Shown: positions 28,001 through 37,230, counted from the stretch's first letter. The stretch: DNA of 64,000 nucleotides from Dongia rigui (GCF_034044635.1 NZ_JAXCLX010000001.1:2356001-2420000); one strand, 5' to 3'. Notes: a model not told the origin generated them from the letters alone. Numbers and translations are program-made.

Positions 28001-28641
28001 CGGGTCGACAACTGCCCTTCGACCTGCCGCCGCGCCATGCGATGGGGGCGGCGGATTTCGTTGCCGCGCCAAGCAATCAGGCGGCCTTGGCTTTGATCGA
28101 GTCATGGCCGGCCTGGCCAACGCCCGCCCTGGCCGTGCATGGCCCGGCCGGCTGCGGCAAGACGCATCTCGCGCATGTGTTCCAGGAGAAGGCCGGCGAC
28201 GCGGCCTTGTTCCTCACCAGCCCGACCGGTCTTCCTGATTTACCGGCGAAGCCCGTCCTCATCCTCGATGAGCCGCAGCTTGATGAGACGGCGTTTTTTC
28301 ATCTTCTCAACCGCATCAAGAATGAGGGCGGTTCGCTGCTGATCCTCAGTCGCGAGGCCCCCGCGCGCTGGGACGTGACGCTCCCCGACCTTGCCTCGCG
28401 CTTGAAGGCGATCCCGAGTGTCGAGGTGTCGCCGCCGGACGACGCGCTGCTGGCGGCCGTCCTGGTCAAGCACTTCGCCGACCGCCAGATCAACGTGGCG
28501 CCGGATGTCATCGATTATCTTTTGAAGCATATGGAGCGCAGCTTTGCTGCAGCCGCTGATATCGCCGAGCGGCTCGACCGCGCGGCGCTGGCGGAAGGTC
28601 GCGCCATCACCATTCCGCTGGTGCGCCGCATTCTGTCCTGA
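27997..28641 (+). CDS. hdaA: DnaA regulatory inactivator homologue
   Basis: 214 aa, matching the AAA+ domain of DnaA without its DNA-binding domain. The N-terminal RQLPFDLP is the expected beta-clamp-binding motif; Walker A is GPAGCGKTH (49-57), Walker B VLILDEPQLD, and sensor-type LPDLASRLKAIP follows. Together with the loaded clamp it should stimulate ATP hydrolysis by DnaA and prevent over-initiation. Coupled to the permease gene by ATGA. Confidence 0.9.
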   Translation: MTGRQLPFDLPPRHAMGAADFVAAPSNQAALALIESWPAWPTPALAVHGPAGCGKTHLAHVFQEKAGDAALFLTSPTGLPDLPAKPVLILDEPQLDETAFFHLLNRIKNEGGSLLILSREAPARWDVTLPDLASRLKAIPSVEVSPPDDALLAAVLVKHFADRQINVAPDVIDYLLKHMERSFAAAADIAERLDRAALAEGRAITIPLVRRILS

Positions 28642-28758
28642 GCTGTCAGCGTTTTGTCAGTTTCGTGAAAACCGGCGTTTCTGCGCCGCCCAACCCTTGC
28701 AGCCGCGCGTCAGCGGGACCATCTGATGGGTCGGTCAGATGATGAGGAGAATGCGCCG

Positions 28759-29055
28759 ATGAAATGTCCGGTCTGCAACCAGGATCTGGTGATGAGCGAT
28801 CGTCAGGGAATCGAGATCGACTATTGCAGCAAATGCCGCGGCGTGTGGCTCGATCGTGGCGAGTTGGACAAGATCATCGAACGCAGCGTGCGCGAAGCGC
28901 CGCAAGCGGCTGCACCGCAGCCAGTACAGCAGGCAGCCCCACAGGCGCAGCCCTATCGTGACGAACGGCCATACCAGCGCCGCGACCATGACGACGACCG
29001 CTATCGCCATAAGCACTACAAGCAGAAATCCTGGCTGAGCGAGTTGTTTGATTAG
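28759..29055 (+). CDS. zinc-ribbon (zf-TFIIB type) protein
   Basis: 98 aa from the ATG at 28759, with GGAG upstream. MKCPVCNQDLVM and IDYCSKCRGVWLDRGELDKII form a four-cysteine zinc ribbon (Cys3, Cys6, Cys23, Cys26). A glutamine/proline-rich linker and a tail rich in Arg, Asp and His, ending KSWLSELFD, follow. The role of this common small family is not established. It stands alone. Confidence 0.88.
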   Translation: MKCPVCNQDLVMSDRQGIEIDYCSKCRGVWLDRGELDKIIERSVREAPQAAAPQPVQQAAPQAQPYRDERPYQRRDHDDDRYRHKHYKQKSWLSELFD

Positions 29056-29078
29056 AGAGATATGAACTAGGGCACGAC

Positions 29079-29179
29079 GCCCTCTCCCCCACGTGGGGGG
29101 GAGTGCCACCGAGGTCGCAACGACGATTGCGTTCAAGCTGGATAGAGTTCCCGCCCCCCAACGTTGGGGAGGGGGCTGC
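29079..29179. repeat. dispersed inverted repeat, family A (variant)
   Basis: CCCTCTCCCCCACGTGGGGGGGAG and CGCCCCCCAACGTTGGGGAGGGGG flank a short spacer. It occupies the gap between the convergent zinc-ribbon and LysR genes. Confidence 0.75.
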
Positions 29180-29186
29180 TCCGCAG

Positions 29187-30101
29187 CTACGCCTGAAACG
29201 CCGGGTCGTTGGCGATTTCCGTGACGAGCCAGTCGCGGAAATGCTGCATGCTGGGTTCCTTCACGCGCTCTTCGAGGCAGGCGAGGTACCAGCTGGCGCC
29301 GTGATGGACGTCGACTTCGGGGAAGGGTTTCACCAGGCGGCCGATTTTGAGATCCGGCGCCACCATGAATTCCGGCACGACCGCCACACCCTGGCCTTCG
29401 ATGGCGGCCTCGATGGCGAGGAGATATGAATCGAATTTCGGCGCGGCGCGACCCTTCAAGGTCGGCAGGCCCGCGGCCTCCAGCCAGTCATGCCAATCCT
29501 CGGCTGCGGTATAGACCTGCAGCATGGCGTGATTGACGAGGTCGGCCGGCTGCCGAAGGCCCATGCCGGCGCGCTGGATGGCGGGGGTGCAGACGGCAAC
29601 CAGCTTGGCGTCGAAGAGATGCGTGTAATGGACGCCGGGCCCGTGCGGGTTCCTGGTGCAGATCAGCCCCAGATCGCTGGTCATCGGGTCGAATTCCCAA
29701 TCGAGCTGGCTGGTCGAGAGCCGCACCAGGATATCGGGATGTGCTGCCTGGAAGAGATGCAGGCGCGGCAACAGCCAGCGCACCGCCACCGTCACATAGA
29801 CCTGCACCACCAGATCGCCGGAAATGCGTACGCGGTCGACCAGGCCCACCCCTTGCGCCATGCGGTCGAAACCGTCACGCAAATAGGGATAAAGCTGGGC
29901 GCCGGCTTCGGTCAGTTCCACCCGGCGTGCCGCGCGGCGGAAGAGGGAGGTGCCCAGGCGCGCTTCCAACCCGGCCACCTGGTGGCTGATGGCCGATTGC
30001 GTCAGCGACAATTCCTCAGCCGCCACCCGGAACGACAAATGCCGGGCCGCGGCTTCGAAAGCCTGAAGCGATTTCAGCGATGGAAGAGTTCTTTTCGCCA
30101 T
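29187..30101 (-). CDS. LysR-family transcriptional regulator (GcvA-like)
   Basis: 304 aa from the ATG at 30101; an in-frame ATG at 30128 would add nine residues. The N-terminal helix-turn-helix LPSLKSLQAFEAAARHLSF...LTQSAISHQVAGLEARLG is of the GcvA type; the remainder is a substrate-binding-like effector domain. It is divergent from the MttB-family gene, which it probably controls. GcvA itself answers to glycine, and the downstream genes handle methylated glycine-like compounds, so a related ligand is plausible but inferred. Confidence 0.9.
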   Translation of the reverse strand: MAKRTLPSLKSLQAFEAAARHLSFRVAAEELSLTQSAISHQVAGLEARLGTSLFRRAARRVELTEAGAQLYPYLRDGFDRMAQGVGLVDRVRISGDLVVQVYVTVAVRWLLPRLHLFQAAHPDILVRLSTSQLDWEFDPMTSDLGLICTRNPHGPGVHYTHLFDAKLVAVCTPAIQRAGMGLRQPADLVNHAMLQVYTAAEDWHDWLEAAGLPTLKGRAAPKFDSYLLAIEAAIEGQGVAVVPEFMVAPDLKIGRLVKPFPEVDVHHGASWYLACLEERVKEPSMQHFRDWLVTEIANDPAFQA

Positions 30102-30141
30102 GCAGCATGATTTACCGTATTTTTTCAACTATACATATGAA

Positions 30142-30151
30142 ATGAATTCAT
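30142..30151. promoter_or_regulatory. palindrome in the LysR-MttB divergent region
   Basis: ATGAATTCAT is a perfect 10-bp palindrome in the 154-base gap between the two divergent genes, in an AT-rich stretch unlike its surroundings. It is a candidate LysR operator; the match to T-N11-A is loose. Confidence 0.35.
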
Positions 30152-30255
30152 GGAAAGCTGAAGAACGGTCGCTTGCCGGGACCGGGTAGGCAAGGTGAAT
30201 ATCGCCACGAAAACGCGGGCTTAACCGCGGGCCAAAAGAGTTTGAGGAGACGCTC

Positions 30256-31830
30256 ATGAGTGCCACCACCAGTGCGACCACGGATGTGACAGTGCGGCGC
30301 GGCGGTCGCGAGGCGCGGCGCGCGGCGCGGGCGGCACCCTTGCCCGAGAACATGCAGCCGGTGCGTTCCGGTCTCGAAGGCGGGCGTTACAAGCCGCTCA
30401 GCGATGCGGATGTGCTGAAGATCCACAACGCGGCGATCGATGTGCTGGAAAAGATCGGCATGGCCGATGCGATTCCCTCTGGCATCGAGGTGATGACAAA
30501 GGCCGGTGCGATTCTCAACAGCAATGGCCGCCTCACTTTCCCGCGCGCCGTGATCGAGGACACGCTGGCAAAGGCCGCGCGCCGCTTCCCGCTCTATGGC
30601 CAGGACCCGCGCCACGATCTCCATCCCTGGGACAAGAAGGTCTATTTCGGCACCGCGGGTGCGGCCGTGCACATGGTCGATCCGGTCACCGGCGACTATC
30701 GCGATTCGGTGACCAAGGACCAGTTCGATATCGCCCGCATCGTCGATACGCTGGACCATATCCATTTCTGCCAGCGCTCGGTCGTGTGCCGCGAATTGCC
30801 CGATCCGTTCGAAATGGATTTCAACACCTGCTATGCGGCCGTTTCCGGCACGACCAAGCATGTGGGGTCAAGCTGGGTCGATCCCCGCCACCTCGAAGCC
30901 AGCCTCCAGATGCTGCACATGATCGCGGGATCTGAGGAGAAGTGGCGCGAGCGACCCTTCGTCAGCCAGTCGAACTGCTTCGTGGTGCCGCCGCTCAAAT
31001 TCGCCCAGGACGCCTGCCGCTGCCTTGAAGTGGCGGTCCGCGGCGGCATGCCGGTGTTGCTGCTCTCGGCCGGGCAGGCCGGCGCCACGGCACCGGCGGC
31101 GCTGGCCGGTGCCATCGTGCAGGAAGTGGCCGAGTGCCTCGCCGGCCTCGTCTATGTGAACGCGATCAAGCCGGGGGCGCCGGCGATCTTCGGCACCTGG
31201 TGCTTCGTCTCGGATCTCAGGACCGGTGCCATGTCGGGTGGCTCGCCAGAACAGGCGCTGCTCTCGGCGGCGTCGGCGCAGATGGCGCAGTTCTACGACC
31301 TCACCGGCGGCACCGCCTCTGGCATGACGGATTCCAAGACGCCGGACGCACAGGCGGGCTATGAGAAGGCCTATAACCACGCGCTGGTCGGCAATGCCGG
31401 CGCCAACATGATCTACGAATCGGCTGGCATGCATGCGAGCCTGCTGGGCTTCTGCCTGGAGAGCCTCCTCATCGATAACGACATCATCGGCGCCACCCAG
31501 CGCACGATCAAAGGCATCGATGTCTCCGACGAGCATCTCTCGATCGAGACCATCCGCAAGACCTGTCTGGAAGGTCCGGGCCATTACCTGGGGTCCGAGC
31601 AGACGCTGCAGCTGATGCAGACGGAATATGTCTATCCGCTGGTCGGCGACCGCTCGAACCCCAAGGAATGGGTCGAGCAGGGACGTCCCGATTCGGTGGC
31701 GCGGGCACAGAAGAAGTTGAAGCAGATCATGAACAACCATTACCCAGCGCATATTCCGGCCGCGGTCGACGATGCGATCCGCGCGAAATTCCCGGTGCGG
31801 CTGGAGCGGGAATTCATGCGCAAGGGGTAA
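30256..31830 (+). CDS. trimethylamine methyltransferase (MttB) family protein, non-pyrrolysine type
   Basis: 524 aa, ATG preceded by GAGGAG. The sequence follows the MttB TIM-barrel family, for example YKPLSDADVLKIHNAAIDVL, GTTKHVGSSWVD, AGQAGATAPAALAGA and GGTASGMTDSKTPDAQAGYE. There is no in-frame amber codon, so pyrrolysine is not used; such members demethylate glycine betaine, carnitine or related compounds by passing a methyl group to a corrinoid protein. No corrinoid protein gene is next to it. The following genes are two flavoprotein-GcvT fusions, so methyl groups may end on tetrahydrofolate. Substrate not determinable. Confidence 0.85.
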   Translation: MSATTSATTDVTVRRGGREARRAARAAPLPENMQPVRSGLEGGRYKPLSDADVLKIHNAAIDVLEKIGMADAIPSGIEVMTKAGAILNSNGRLTFPRAVIEDTLAKAARRFPLYGQDPRHDLHPWDKKVYFGTAGAAVHMVDPVTGDYRDSVTKDQFDIARIVDTLDHIHFCQRSVVCRELPDPFEMDFNTCYAAVSGTTKHVGSSWVDPRHLEASLQMLHMIAGSEEKWRERPFVSQSNCFVVPPLKFAQDACRCLEVAVRGGMPVLLLSAGQAGATAPAALAGAIVQEVAECLAGLVYVNAIKPGAPAIFGTWCFVSDLRTGAMSGGSPEQALLSAASAQMAQFYDLTGGTASGMTDSKTPDAQAGYEKAYNHALVGNAGANMIYESAGMHASLLGFCLESLLIDNDIIGATQRTIKGIDVSDEHLSIETIRKTCLEGPGHYLGSEQTLQLMQTEYVYPLVGDRSNPKEWVEQGRPDSVARAQKKLKQIMNNHYPAHIPAAVDDAIRAKFPVRLEREFMRKG

Positions 31831-31847
31831 AGACGGCACACAAAGAG

Positions 31848-31923
31848 CGTCATGCCCGGGCTTGACCCGGGCATCCACTCTCTCATTTGCGGCAGTGGAT
31901 CCCCGGGTCAAGCCCGGGGATGA
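31848..31923. repeat. dispersed inverted repeat, family C
   Basis: CGTCATGCCCGGGCTTGACC... at 31849 is complementary to GGTCAAGCCCGGGGATGACG at 31904-31923, with the arms separated by about 30 bases containing ATCCACT and AGTGGAT. Near copies lie at 47600-47675, 42268-42357 and within 44491-44640. Confidence 0.8.
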
Positions 31924-31971
31924 CGCTGTGTAAGAGACTGAATGCAAGACCAGATTTTCTAGGGGACCTAA

Positions 31972-34398
31972 ATGACGCAGCATGCGCGTGTCGTGGTGAT
32001 CGGCGGTGGGGTTGTCGGCACATCGGCGCTTTATCACTTGGCAAAGCTTGGCTGGAAGGATTGCGTGCTCATCGAGCGCGACGAGCTTGCTTCCGGCTCG
32101 ACCTGGCATGCCGCCGGCAATGTGCCGACCTTCTCGGGTTCCTGGAACATCATGAAGATGCAGGCTTACTCGGCCAAGCTCTACAAGACGCTGGGCGAGG
32201 AAGTCGATTACCCGATGAACTATCACATCACCGGCTCGATCCGCCTCGCGCACAGACACGCGCGCATGGAAGAATTCGCGCATTCGGTGGCGATGGCCCG
32301 TGCGCAAGGGTTGGACTACGCCTTGCTCTCGCCCGCCGAGATCCGCGACAAGTACCCGCTGATGGAGATGGACGACATCGTCGGCGGGTTATGGGACGCC
32401 CATGACGGCGACATCGACCCTTCGCAGCTGACCCAAGCCCTGGCCAAGGGCGCCAAGGACATGGGCGCCAAGGTGCTGCGCTTCAACGGTGTGACGTCGA
32501 TCAAGCAGCAGCCCTCTGGCGAGTGGAAGATCACCACCAAGGACGGCACGGAATTCGTGGCCGAAAAGGTGATCAACGCCGCCGGCTATCGTGCGGGCGA
32601 AGTGGCGGCGATGGTCGGGCAGTACCTACCCATCATCGCCATGCAGCACCAGTATCTGATCACCGAGATGATTCCGGAATTGGCGGCGCGTAAAGAGAAA
32701 CTGCCGCTGGTGCGCGATCCCGATGTCTCCTACTACCTGCGCCAGGAACGTGACGGCCTGATTCTTGGCCCCTATGAATGGGAGTGCAAATCGGATTGGC
32801 ATGACGGCATCCCCGCCGAATTCGCCTTCCAGCTGTGGCCCGATGATCTCGACCGATTGGAAAGCTATATCGAACAGGCGGTGGCGCGCGTCCCCGTGCT
32901 GGGCACGGTCGGCGTGCAGAAGGTCATCAACGGCCCCATCCCCTATTCGCCGGATGGCAATCCCTATATCGGGCCGCAGCATGGCCTCACAAATTTCTAC
33001 AACGCCAATTGCTTCAGCTTCGGCATCTGCCAGGGCGGCGGCGCCGGCAAGACGATTGCCGAATACGTCGTGCACGGCGAACCGGAATGGGACCTCTGGG
33101 GTCTCGATCATCGCCGCTACACGGTCTTCGCCGATCAGAAATACACGATCGAGAAGGCCGAGGAGCTCTATCAGAACGAATATGCGATCGGCTTCCCGAA
33201 CGAGGAGCGCCCCGCCGGCCGGCCGCGCTTGAAGACGCCGCTCTTCGACAAGCTGACCAAGAAGGGTGCCGTCATGGGTGCCCGCGGTGGCTGGGAACGT
33301 GCGGCCTATTTCCCGCGCAATGCGGAAGAAGCGAAGACGAAGCTCTCTTTCCACCGCGCCGAGCAGGCTTGGTTCGAGCCGGTGCGTGCGGAATGCAAGG
33401 CGGTCGCCGAGGCCGTCGGCATCATGGATCTCGGCGGTTTCTCGAAATTCATCGTCGAGGGACCGGGTGCCGAGAAGTGGCTTGACCACCTCGTCTGTGG
33501 CGCCTTGCCGAAATCGAACCGCGTGACGCTGGCTTACACGCTGACGCCCAAGGGCTCGATCCTCTCCGAATTCACCATGACGCGGTTGTCGCCGGAGAAA
33601 TTCTATCTGATGTCGGCGGGCTCGGGGCTCTGGCACGACATGGATTGGCTCACACAGCATCTGCCCAGCGACGGCTCGGTGAGGCTCTCGGAAGTCAGTC
33701 AATCGGCGTCATCGCTGGTCCTCGCCGGACCGCGCTCGCGTGATTTGTTGAAGAAGATCACGGATGCCGATCTCTCCAACAACGCCTTCCCCTGGCCGAG
33801 CTGTCAGGAAATCGTGGTCGCAGGAAAGAAGGTGACGGCCCTCCGCGTCAATTACGTCGGCGAATTGGGCTGGGAACTCCATGTGCCGATGGGCGACCTG
33901 GTCCATGTCTATGACGCGATCTCGTCAGCGGGTCAGGAATTTGGCCTCAAGGATTTCGGCATGTATGCGATGGAGTGCCTGCGCCTGGAGAAAGGCTATC
34001 GCTCGTGGAAGCAGGACATCACCCATGAATACACGCCCTTCGATGCCGGTCTCGAGCGCTTCGTGAAGCTGAACAAAGGCGATTTCATCGGCCGCGAGGC
34101 GCTCATTAAGCGCCACGAGGCGGGCGAGAAGGAACGCTTCGTGCCGCTCATCGTCGAAGGCAACACGGCCGATGCGCCGACCTGCTCGATCGTCTTCAAG
34201 GACGGGAAGAAGGTCGGTATCGTCGGTTCCGGCGGCTGGGGCTTCCGCATCGGGAAATCGGTGGCACTTTCCTATGTGCGCCTGGATCTCGCCGCCGTGG
34301 GCACGAAGCTCGAGGTCGAGATTCTGGGGCAACGCTTCCCGGCGGTCGTTGCCGAGGAGCCGATCTTCGATCCGAAGAATGAACGGTTGAAGGCGTGA
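31972..34398 (+). CDS. dimethylglycine/sarcosine-dehydrogenase-like flavoprotein with GcvT domain
   Basis: 808 aa. N-terminal FAD-binding DAO domain: VVVIGGGVVGTSALYHLAKLG, with His46 in STWHAAG, the position where FAD is covalently attached in relatives. An FAO_M linker (about 380-430) and a GcvT folate-binding aminomethyltransferase module (about 430-800; YVGELGWELH, AMECLRLEKGYRSW) follow. The family oxidatively removes N-methyl groups and captures the carbon on tetrahydrofolate. Likely substrates are dimethylglycine, sarcosine or similar. It follows the MttB-family gene by 141 bases, the gap holding a family-C repeat. Confidence 0.9.
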   Translation: MTQHARVVVIGGGVVGTSALYHLAKLGWKDCVLIERDELASGSTWHAAGNVPTFSGSWNIMKMQAYSAKLYKTLGEEVDYPMNYHITGSIRLAHRHARMEEFAHSVAMARAQGLDYALLSPAEIRDKYPLMEMDDIVGGLWDAHDGDIDPSQLTQALAKGAKDMGAKVLRFNGVTSIKQQPSGEWKITTKDGTEFVAEKVINAAGYRAGEVAAMVGQYLPIIAMQHQYLITEMIPELAARKEKLPLVRDPDVSYYLRQERDGLILGPYEWECKSDWHDGIPAEFAFQLWPDDLDRLESYIEQAVARVPVLGTVGVQKVINGPIPYSPDGNPYIGPQHGLTNFYNANCFSFGICQGGGAGKTIAEYVVHGEPEWDLWGLDHRRYTVFADQKYTIEKAEELYQNEYAIGFPNEERPAGRPRLKTPLFDKLTKKGAVMGARGGWERAAYFPRNAEEAKTKLSFHRAEQAWFEPVRAECKAVAEAVGIMDLGGFSKFIVEGPGAEKWLDHLVCGALPKSNRVTLAYTLTPKGSILSEFTMTRLSPEKFYLMSAGSGLWHDMDWLTQHLPSDGSVRLSEVSQSASSLVLAGPRSRDLLKKITDADLSNNAFPWPSCQEIVVAGKKVTALRVNYVGELGWELHVPMGDLVHVYDAISSAGQEFGLKDFGMYAMECLRLEKGYRSWKQDITHEYTPFDAGLERFVKLNKGDFIGREALIKRHEAGEKERFVPLIVEGNTADAPTCSIVFKDGKKVGIVGSGGWGFRIGKSVALSYVRLDLAAVGTKLEVEILGQRFPAVVAEEPIFDPKNERLKA

Positions 34399-34421
34399 GA
34401 ACGGGTGAGAAACTTCAGTCG

Positions 34422-34548
34422 CTCCCCCTCTCCCCGGCCCTCCCCCACGTTGGGGGGAGGGAGCTCACCGAGTGGACTGAGAGGTTGACGCCAGACTGGC
34501 TCTCGTCCCCTCCCCCCAACGTGGGAGAGGGTTAGGGAGAGGGGGCTG
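34422..34548. repeat. dispersed inverted repeat, family A (variant)
   Basis: CCCTCCCCCACGTTGGGGGGAGGG and CCCCTCCCCCCAACGTGGGAG are separated by about 50 bases. It fills half of the 251-base gap between the two flavoprotein genes; the rest (34549-34649) shows nothing recognisable. Confidence 0.75.
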
Positions 34549-34649
34549 TTGCAGCTCTCCCGATACCATCCATCGAAACCACCTATTTGCCGACCTACCA
34601 AACCGTATCCATAATCCGCCACCCCAAACCAGCGAAGAAAACGATCCCC

Positions 34650-37094
34650 ATGTCTCTCCCCACTGAAGCCCGCGTCGTCATCATCGGTGGCGGCATTCTT
34701 GGTTGTTCGATCGCCTATCATCTGGGCAAGCTTGGCTGGGGCAAGGAGACGGTGCTGCTGGAGAGGAAGAAACTGACATCGGGTACCACCTGGCATGCGG
34801 CGGGGCTGGTGCGCGCATCCCTCTATAGTGAGAGCCTGACCAAGCTTGCGAAATACACGACCGATCTCTACACGACGCTGGAGAAGGAGACCGAGCAGGC
34901 GACGGGTTTCGTGCAGCCGGGTTCGCTCTCGGTCGCAACCTCGGAAGCGCGCTGGGAAGAATTCCGCCGCGGTGCCGATATGCTGCAGAGCTTCGAGGTG
35001 GAATGCATCGAACTCGACCGCGCCGGTGTGCAGGCGAAATGGCCGCTGCTCAACACCGATGACGTGATCGGCGGCATCTTTTACCCCAAGGACGGCAAGT
35101 GCAACCCGGCCGACACCACCATGGCACTGGCCAAGGGGGCGCGGATGAAGGGTGTGCGTGTCTTCGAGGATACGAAGGTCGAGGAAGTACTGGTCGAGAA
35201 CGGCCGTGCCGTGGGCGTGCGCACGCCTGACGGCATCATCAAAGCCGAATACGTCGTCTGCGCCGCCGGCATGTGGTCGCGCGAGATCGGACAGAAGCTC
35301 GGCGTCAACATCCCGCTCCATGCCTGCGAACATTTCTACATCGTGACCGAGCCGATGGAGGGGATGACGCCCGATCTCCCCGTCATGCGCGATATGGATC
35401 AATGCGCCTATTACAAGGAAGATGCGGGGAAGCTCCTCCTCGGCGCCTTCGAGCCGAAGGCCAAGCCGTGGGGTATGAACGGCATCCGTGAAGATTTCGC
35501 CTTTGACGAGCTGCCGGAGGATTTCGACCATTTCGCGCCGATCCTGGAAGGCGCCATGCACCGCGTGCCGTCCTTGCAGAAGGTCGGCATCCGCAAATTC
35601 TTCAACGGTCCGGAAAGCTTCACGGCGGATCAGCGCTACATCCTGGGGCCGGCGCCGGAACTGAAGAATTTTTTCGTGGCGGCCGGCTTCAATTCGATCG
35701 GCATCCAATCGGGTGGTGGCGCCGGCATGGCGCTGGCGCATTGGATCGTCGATGGCGAGCCGCCCTACGATTTGTGGGAAGTCGACATCCGGCGCCTGAT
35801 GCCGCATATGAGCCGCAAGAGCTTCCTGGTCCCCCGCGTCTCGGAAGCGCTGGGCCTGCTCTATGCGATGCATTGGCCATATCGTCAGTTCGAAAGCTCA
35901 AGGAATGTGCGCCAGACGGCGTTCTATGAAGACTGGAAGAACTTGGGCGCTTGCTTTGGTGAAGTCGCCGGCTGGGAACGGCCGAACTGGTATGCGCCCA
36001 AGGGTGTGAAGCCCGAATACGAATACTCCTATGGCCGCCAGAACTGGTTCGACTATGCCGCAGCCGATGTGAAGGCGACGCGCGAGGGTGTGGCACTCTA
36101 TGATCTTTCGACCTTCGCCAAGTTCCTGGTCGTGGGCAAGCATGCCGAGACGTTGCTGCAGCGCGTCTCGACCGCCGACATCGCGCAAGCTGGCAAGGCC
36201 GTCTATACGCAATGGCTGAATGCGAAGGGCGGGATCGAGGCTGATCTCACCGTCTTCCGCATCACCGACACCAAGTTCATGGTGGTGACGGCGGCGGCGA
36301 CCGCGACCCGCGACTGGCATTACCTGAAAGATCACGTTCAGTCGGGTGAGGATGTGGAACTGGTCGATATGACCACGGCCTATGCGACGCTCGGCGTCAT
36401 GGGGCCGAAAAGCCGCGAGCTTTTGCAGCGCATCACCGATGCCGATCTCAGCAACGAAGGCTTCCCCTTCGGCGCCACCAAGCATATCGAGATCGGCAAC
36501 GCCAAGGTGCGCGCGACGCGCATTTCCTATGTCGGCGAATTGGGCTGGGAGCTCTACATCCCGGCGGAATTCGCCCGCGGTGTGCTGAATGCGGTGCTTG
36601 AGGCCGGCGCCGATCTCGGCGTGCGCCCGGCCGGCATGCATGCGATGGATGCTTGCCGCATCGAGAAGGCTTTCCGCCATTGGGGCCACGATATCGGCAT
36701 CAAGGACACGATCCTGGAAGCAGGCCTCGGTTTCACCTGCTCCTTCGACAAGAAGGTGCCGTTCATCGGCCGCGAGACGGTGCTTCGCCAAAAGGAATCG
36801 GGCAAGCTCGGCCGCCGCATGGTGCAGTTCAAGCTGACCGATCCCACCAAGCTGCTCTATCACAATGAACCGATCTACCGGAACGGCGCGCTGGTCGGCC
36901 TGGTGACGTCGGCCAATTACGGCCATCATCTGGGTGGCGCCATCGGCATGGGCTATGTGCACAACAAGGCCGGTGTCGATGCGGCCTTCATCGCTGAGGG
37001 CAAGTTCGAGATCGGCGTGGCACTGGAGCGGTGCGAGGCGGAAGCAAGCCTGACGCCGATGTATGACCCTAAGTCGGCCCGGATGCGGGCGTAA
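34650..37094 (+). CDS. second dimethylglycine/sarcosine-dehydrogenase-like flavoprotein with GcvT domain
   Basis: 814 aa from the ATG at 34650. Same layout as the previous enzyme: VVIIGGGILGCSIAYHLGKLG, covalent-FAD position His49 in TTWHAAG, a middle FAO_M segment, and a C-terminal GcvT domain with SYVGELGWELYIP and GMHAMDACRIEKAFRHWG. The two are clearly paralogous but differ through most of the catalytic domain (for instance LVRASLYSESL against NVPTFSGSWNI), so they probably act on different substrates or in successive demethylations. No Shine-Dalgarno of good strength is visible before the start. Confidence 0.9.
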   Translation: MSLPTEARVVIIGGGILGCSIAYHLGKLGWGKETVLLERKKLTSGTTWHAAGLVRASLYSESLTKLAKYTTDLYTTLEKETEQATGFVQPGSLSVATSEARWEEFRRGADMLQSFEVECIELDRAGVQAKWPLLNTDDVIGGIFYPKDGKCNPADTTMALAKGARMKGVRVFEDTKVEEVLVENGRAVGVRTPDGIIKAEYVVCAAGMWSREIGQKLGVNIPLHACEHFYIVTEPMEGMTPDLPVMRDMDQCAYYKEDAGKLLLGAFEPKAKPWGMNGIREDFAFDELPEDFDHFAPILEGAMHRVPSLQKVGIRKFFNGPESFTADQRYILGPAPELKNFFVAAGFNSIGIQSGGGAGMALAHWIVDGEPPYDLWEVDIRRLMPHMSRKSFLVPRVSEALGLLYAMHWPYRQFESSRNVRQTAFYEDWKNLGACFGEVAGWERPNWYAPKGVKPEYEYSYGRQNWFDYAAADVKATREGVALYDLSTFAKFLVVGKHAETLLQRVSTADIAQAGKAVYTQWLNAKGGIEADLTVFRITDTKFMVVTAAATATRDWHYLKDHVQSGEDVELVDMTTAYATLGVMGPKSRELLQRITDADLSNEGFPFGATKHIEIGNAKVRATRISYVGELGWELYIPAEFARGVLNAVLEAGADLGVRPAGMHAMDACRIEKAFRHWGHDIGIKDTILEAGLGFTCSFDKKVPFIGRETVLRQKESGKLGRRMVQFKLTDPTKLLYHNEPIYRNGALVGLVTSANYGHHLGGAIGMGYVHNKAGVDAAFIAEGKFEIGVALERCEAEASLTPMYDPKSARMRA

Positions 37095-37107
37095 GCAGGC
37101 TCGACTG

Positions 37108-37230
37108 ACTAACCTCCCCGCTTGAGGGGGAGGTCGCGCGGCACGCGCGGGCGGGGGGTATGGTTCAGCTAGGCCCGATCCTGCCGAGAGACACCCCCCT
37201 CCCCGACCCTCCCCCTCAAGGGGGGAGGGG
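37108..37230. repeat. dispersed inverted repeat, family B
   Basis: CTAACCTCCCCGCTTGAGGG, GCGCGGCACGCGCGGGCGGGG and the complementary ACACCCCCCTCCCCGACCCT. It closely matches the element at 16896-17027, including the central GGTATGGT. Confidence 0.8.

Noticed and set aside
30256-31830. Pyrrolysine in the MttB-family protein
   Set aside because: The 524-codon frame has no internal TAG, and the family includes many members without pyrrolysine.
32626-33702. Long antisense frame inside the first flavoprotein gene
   Set aside because: Same reason: a shadow of a conserved coding region in a GC-rich genome.
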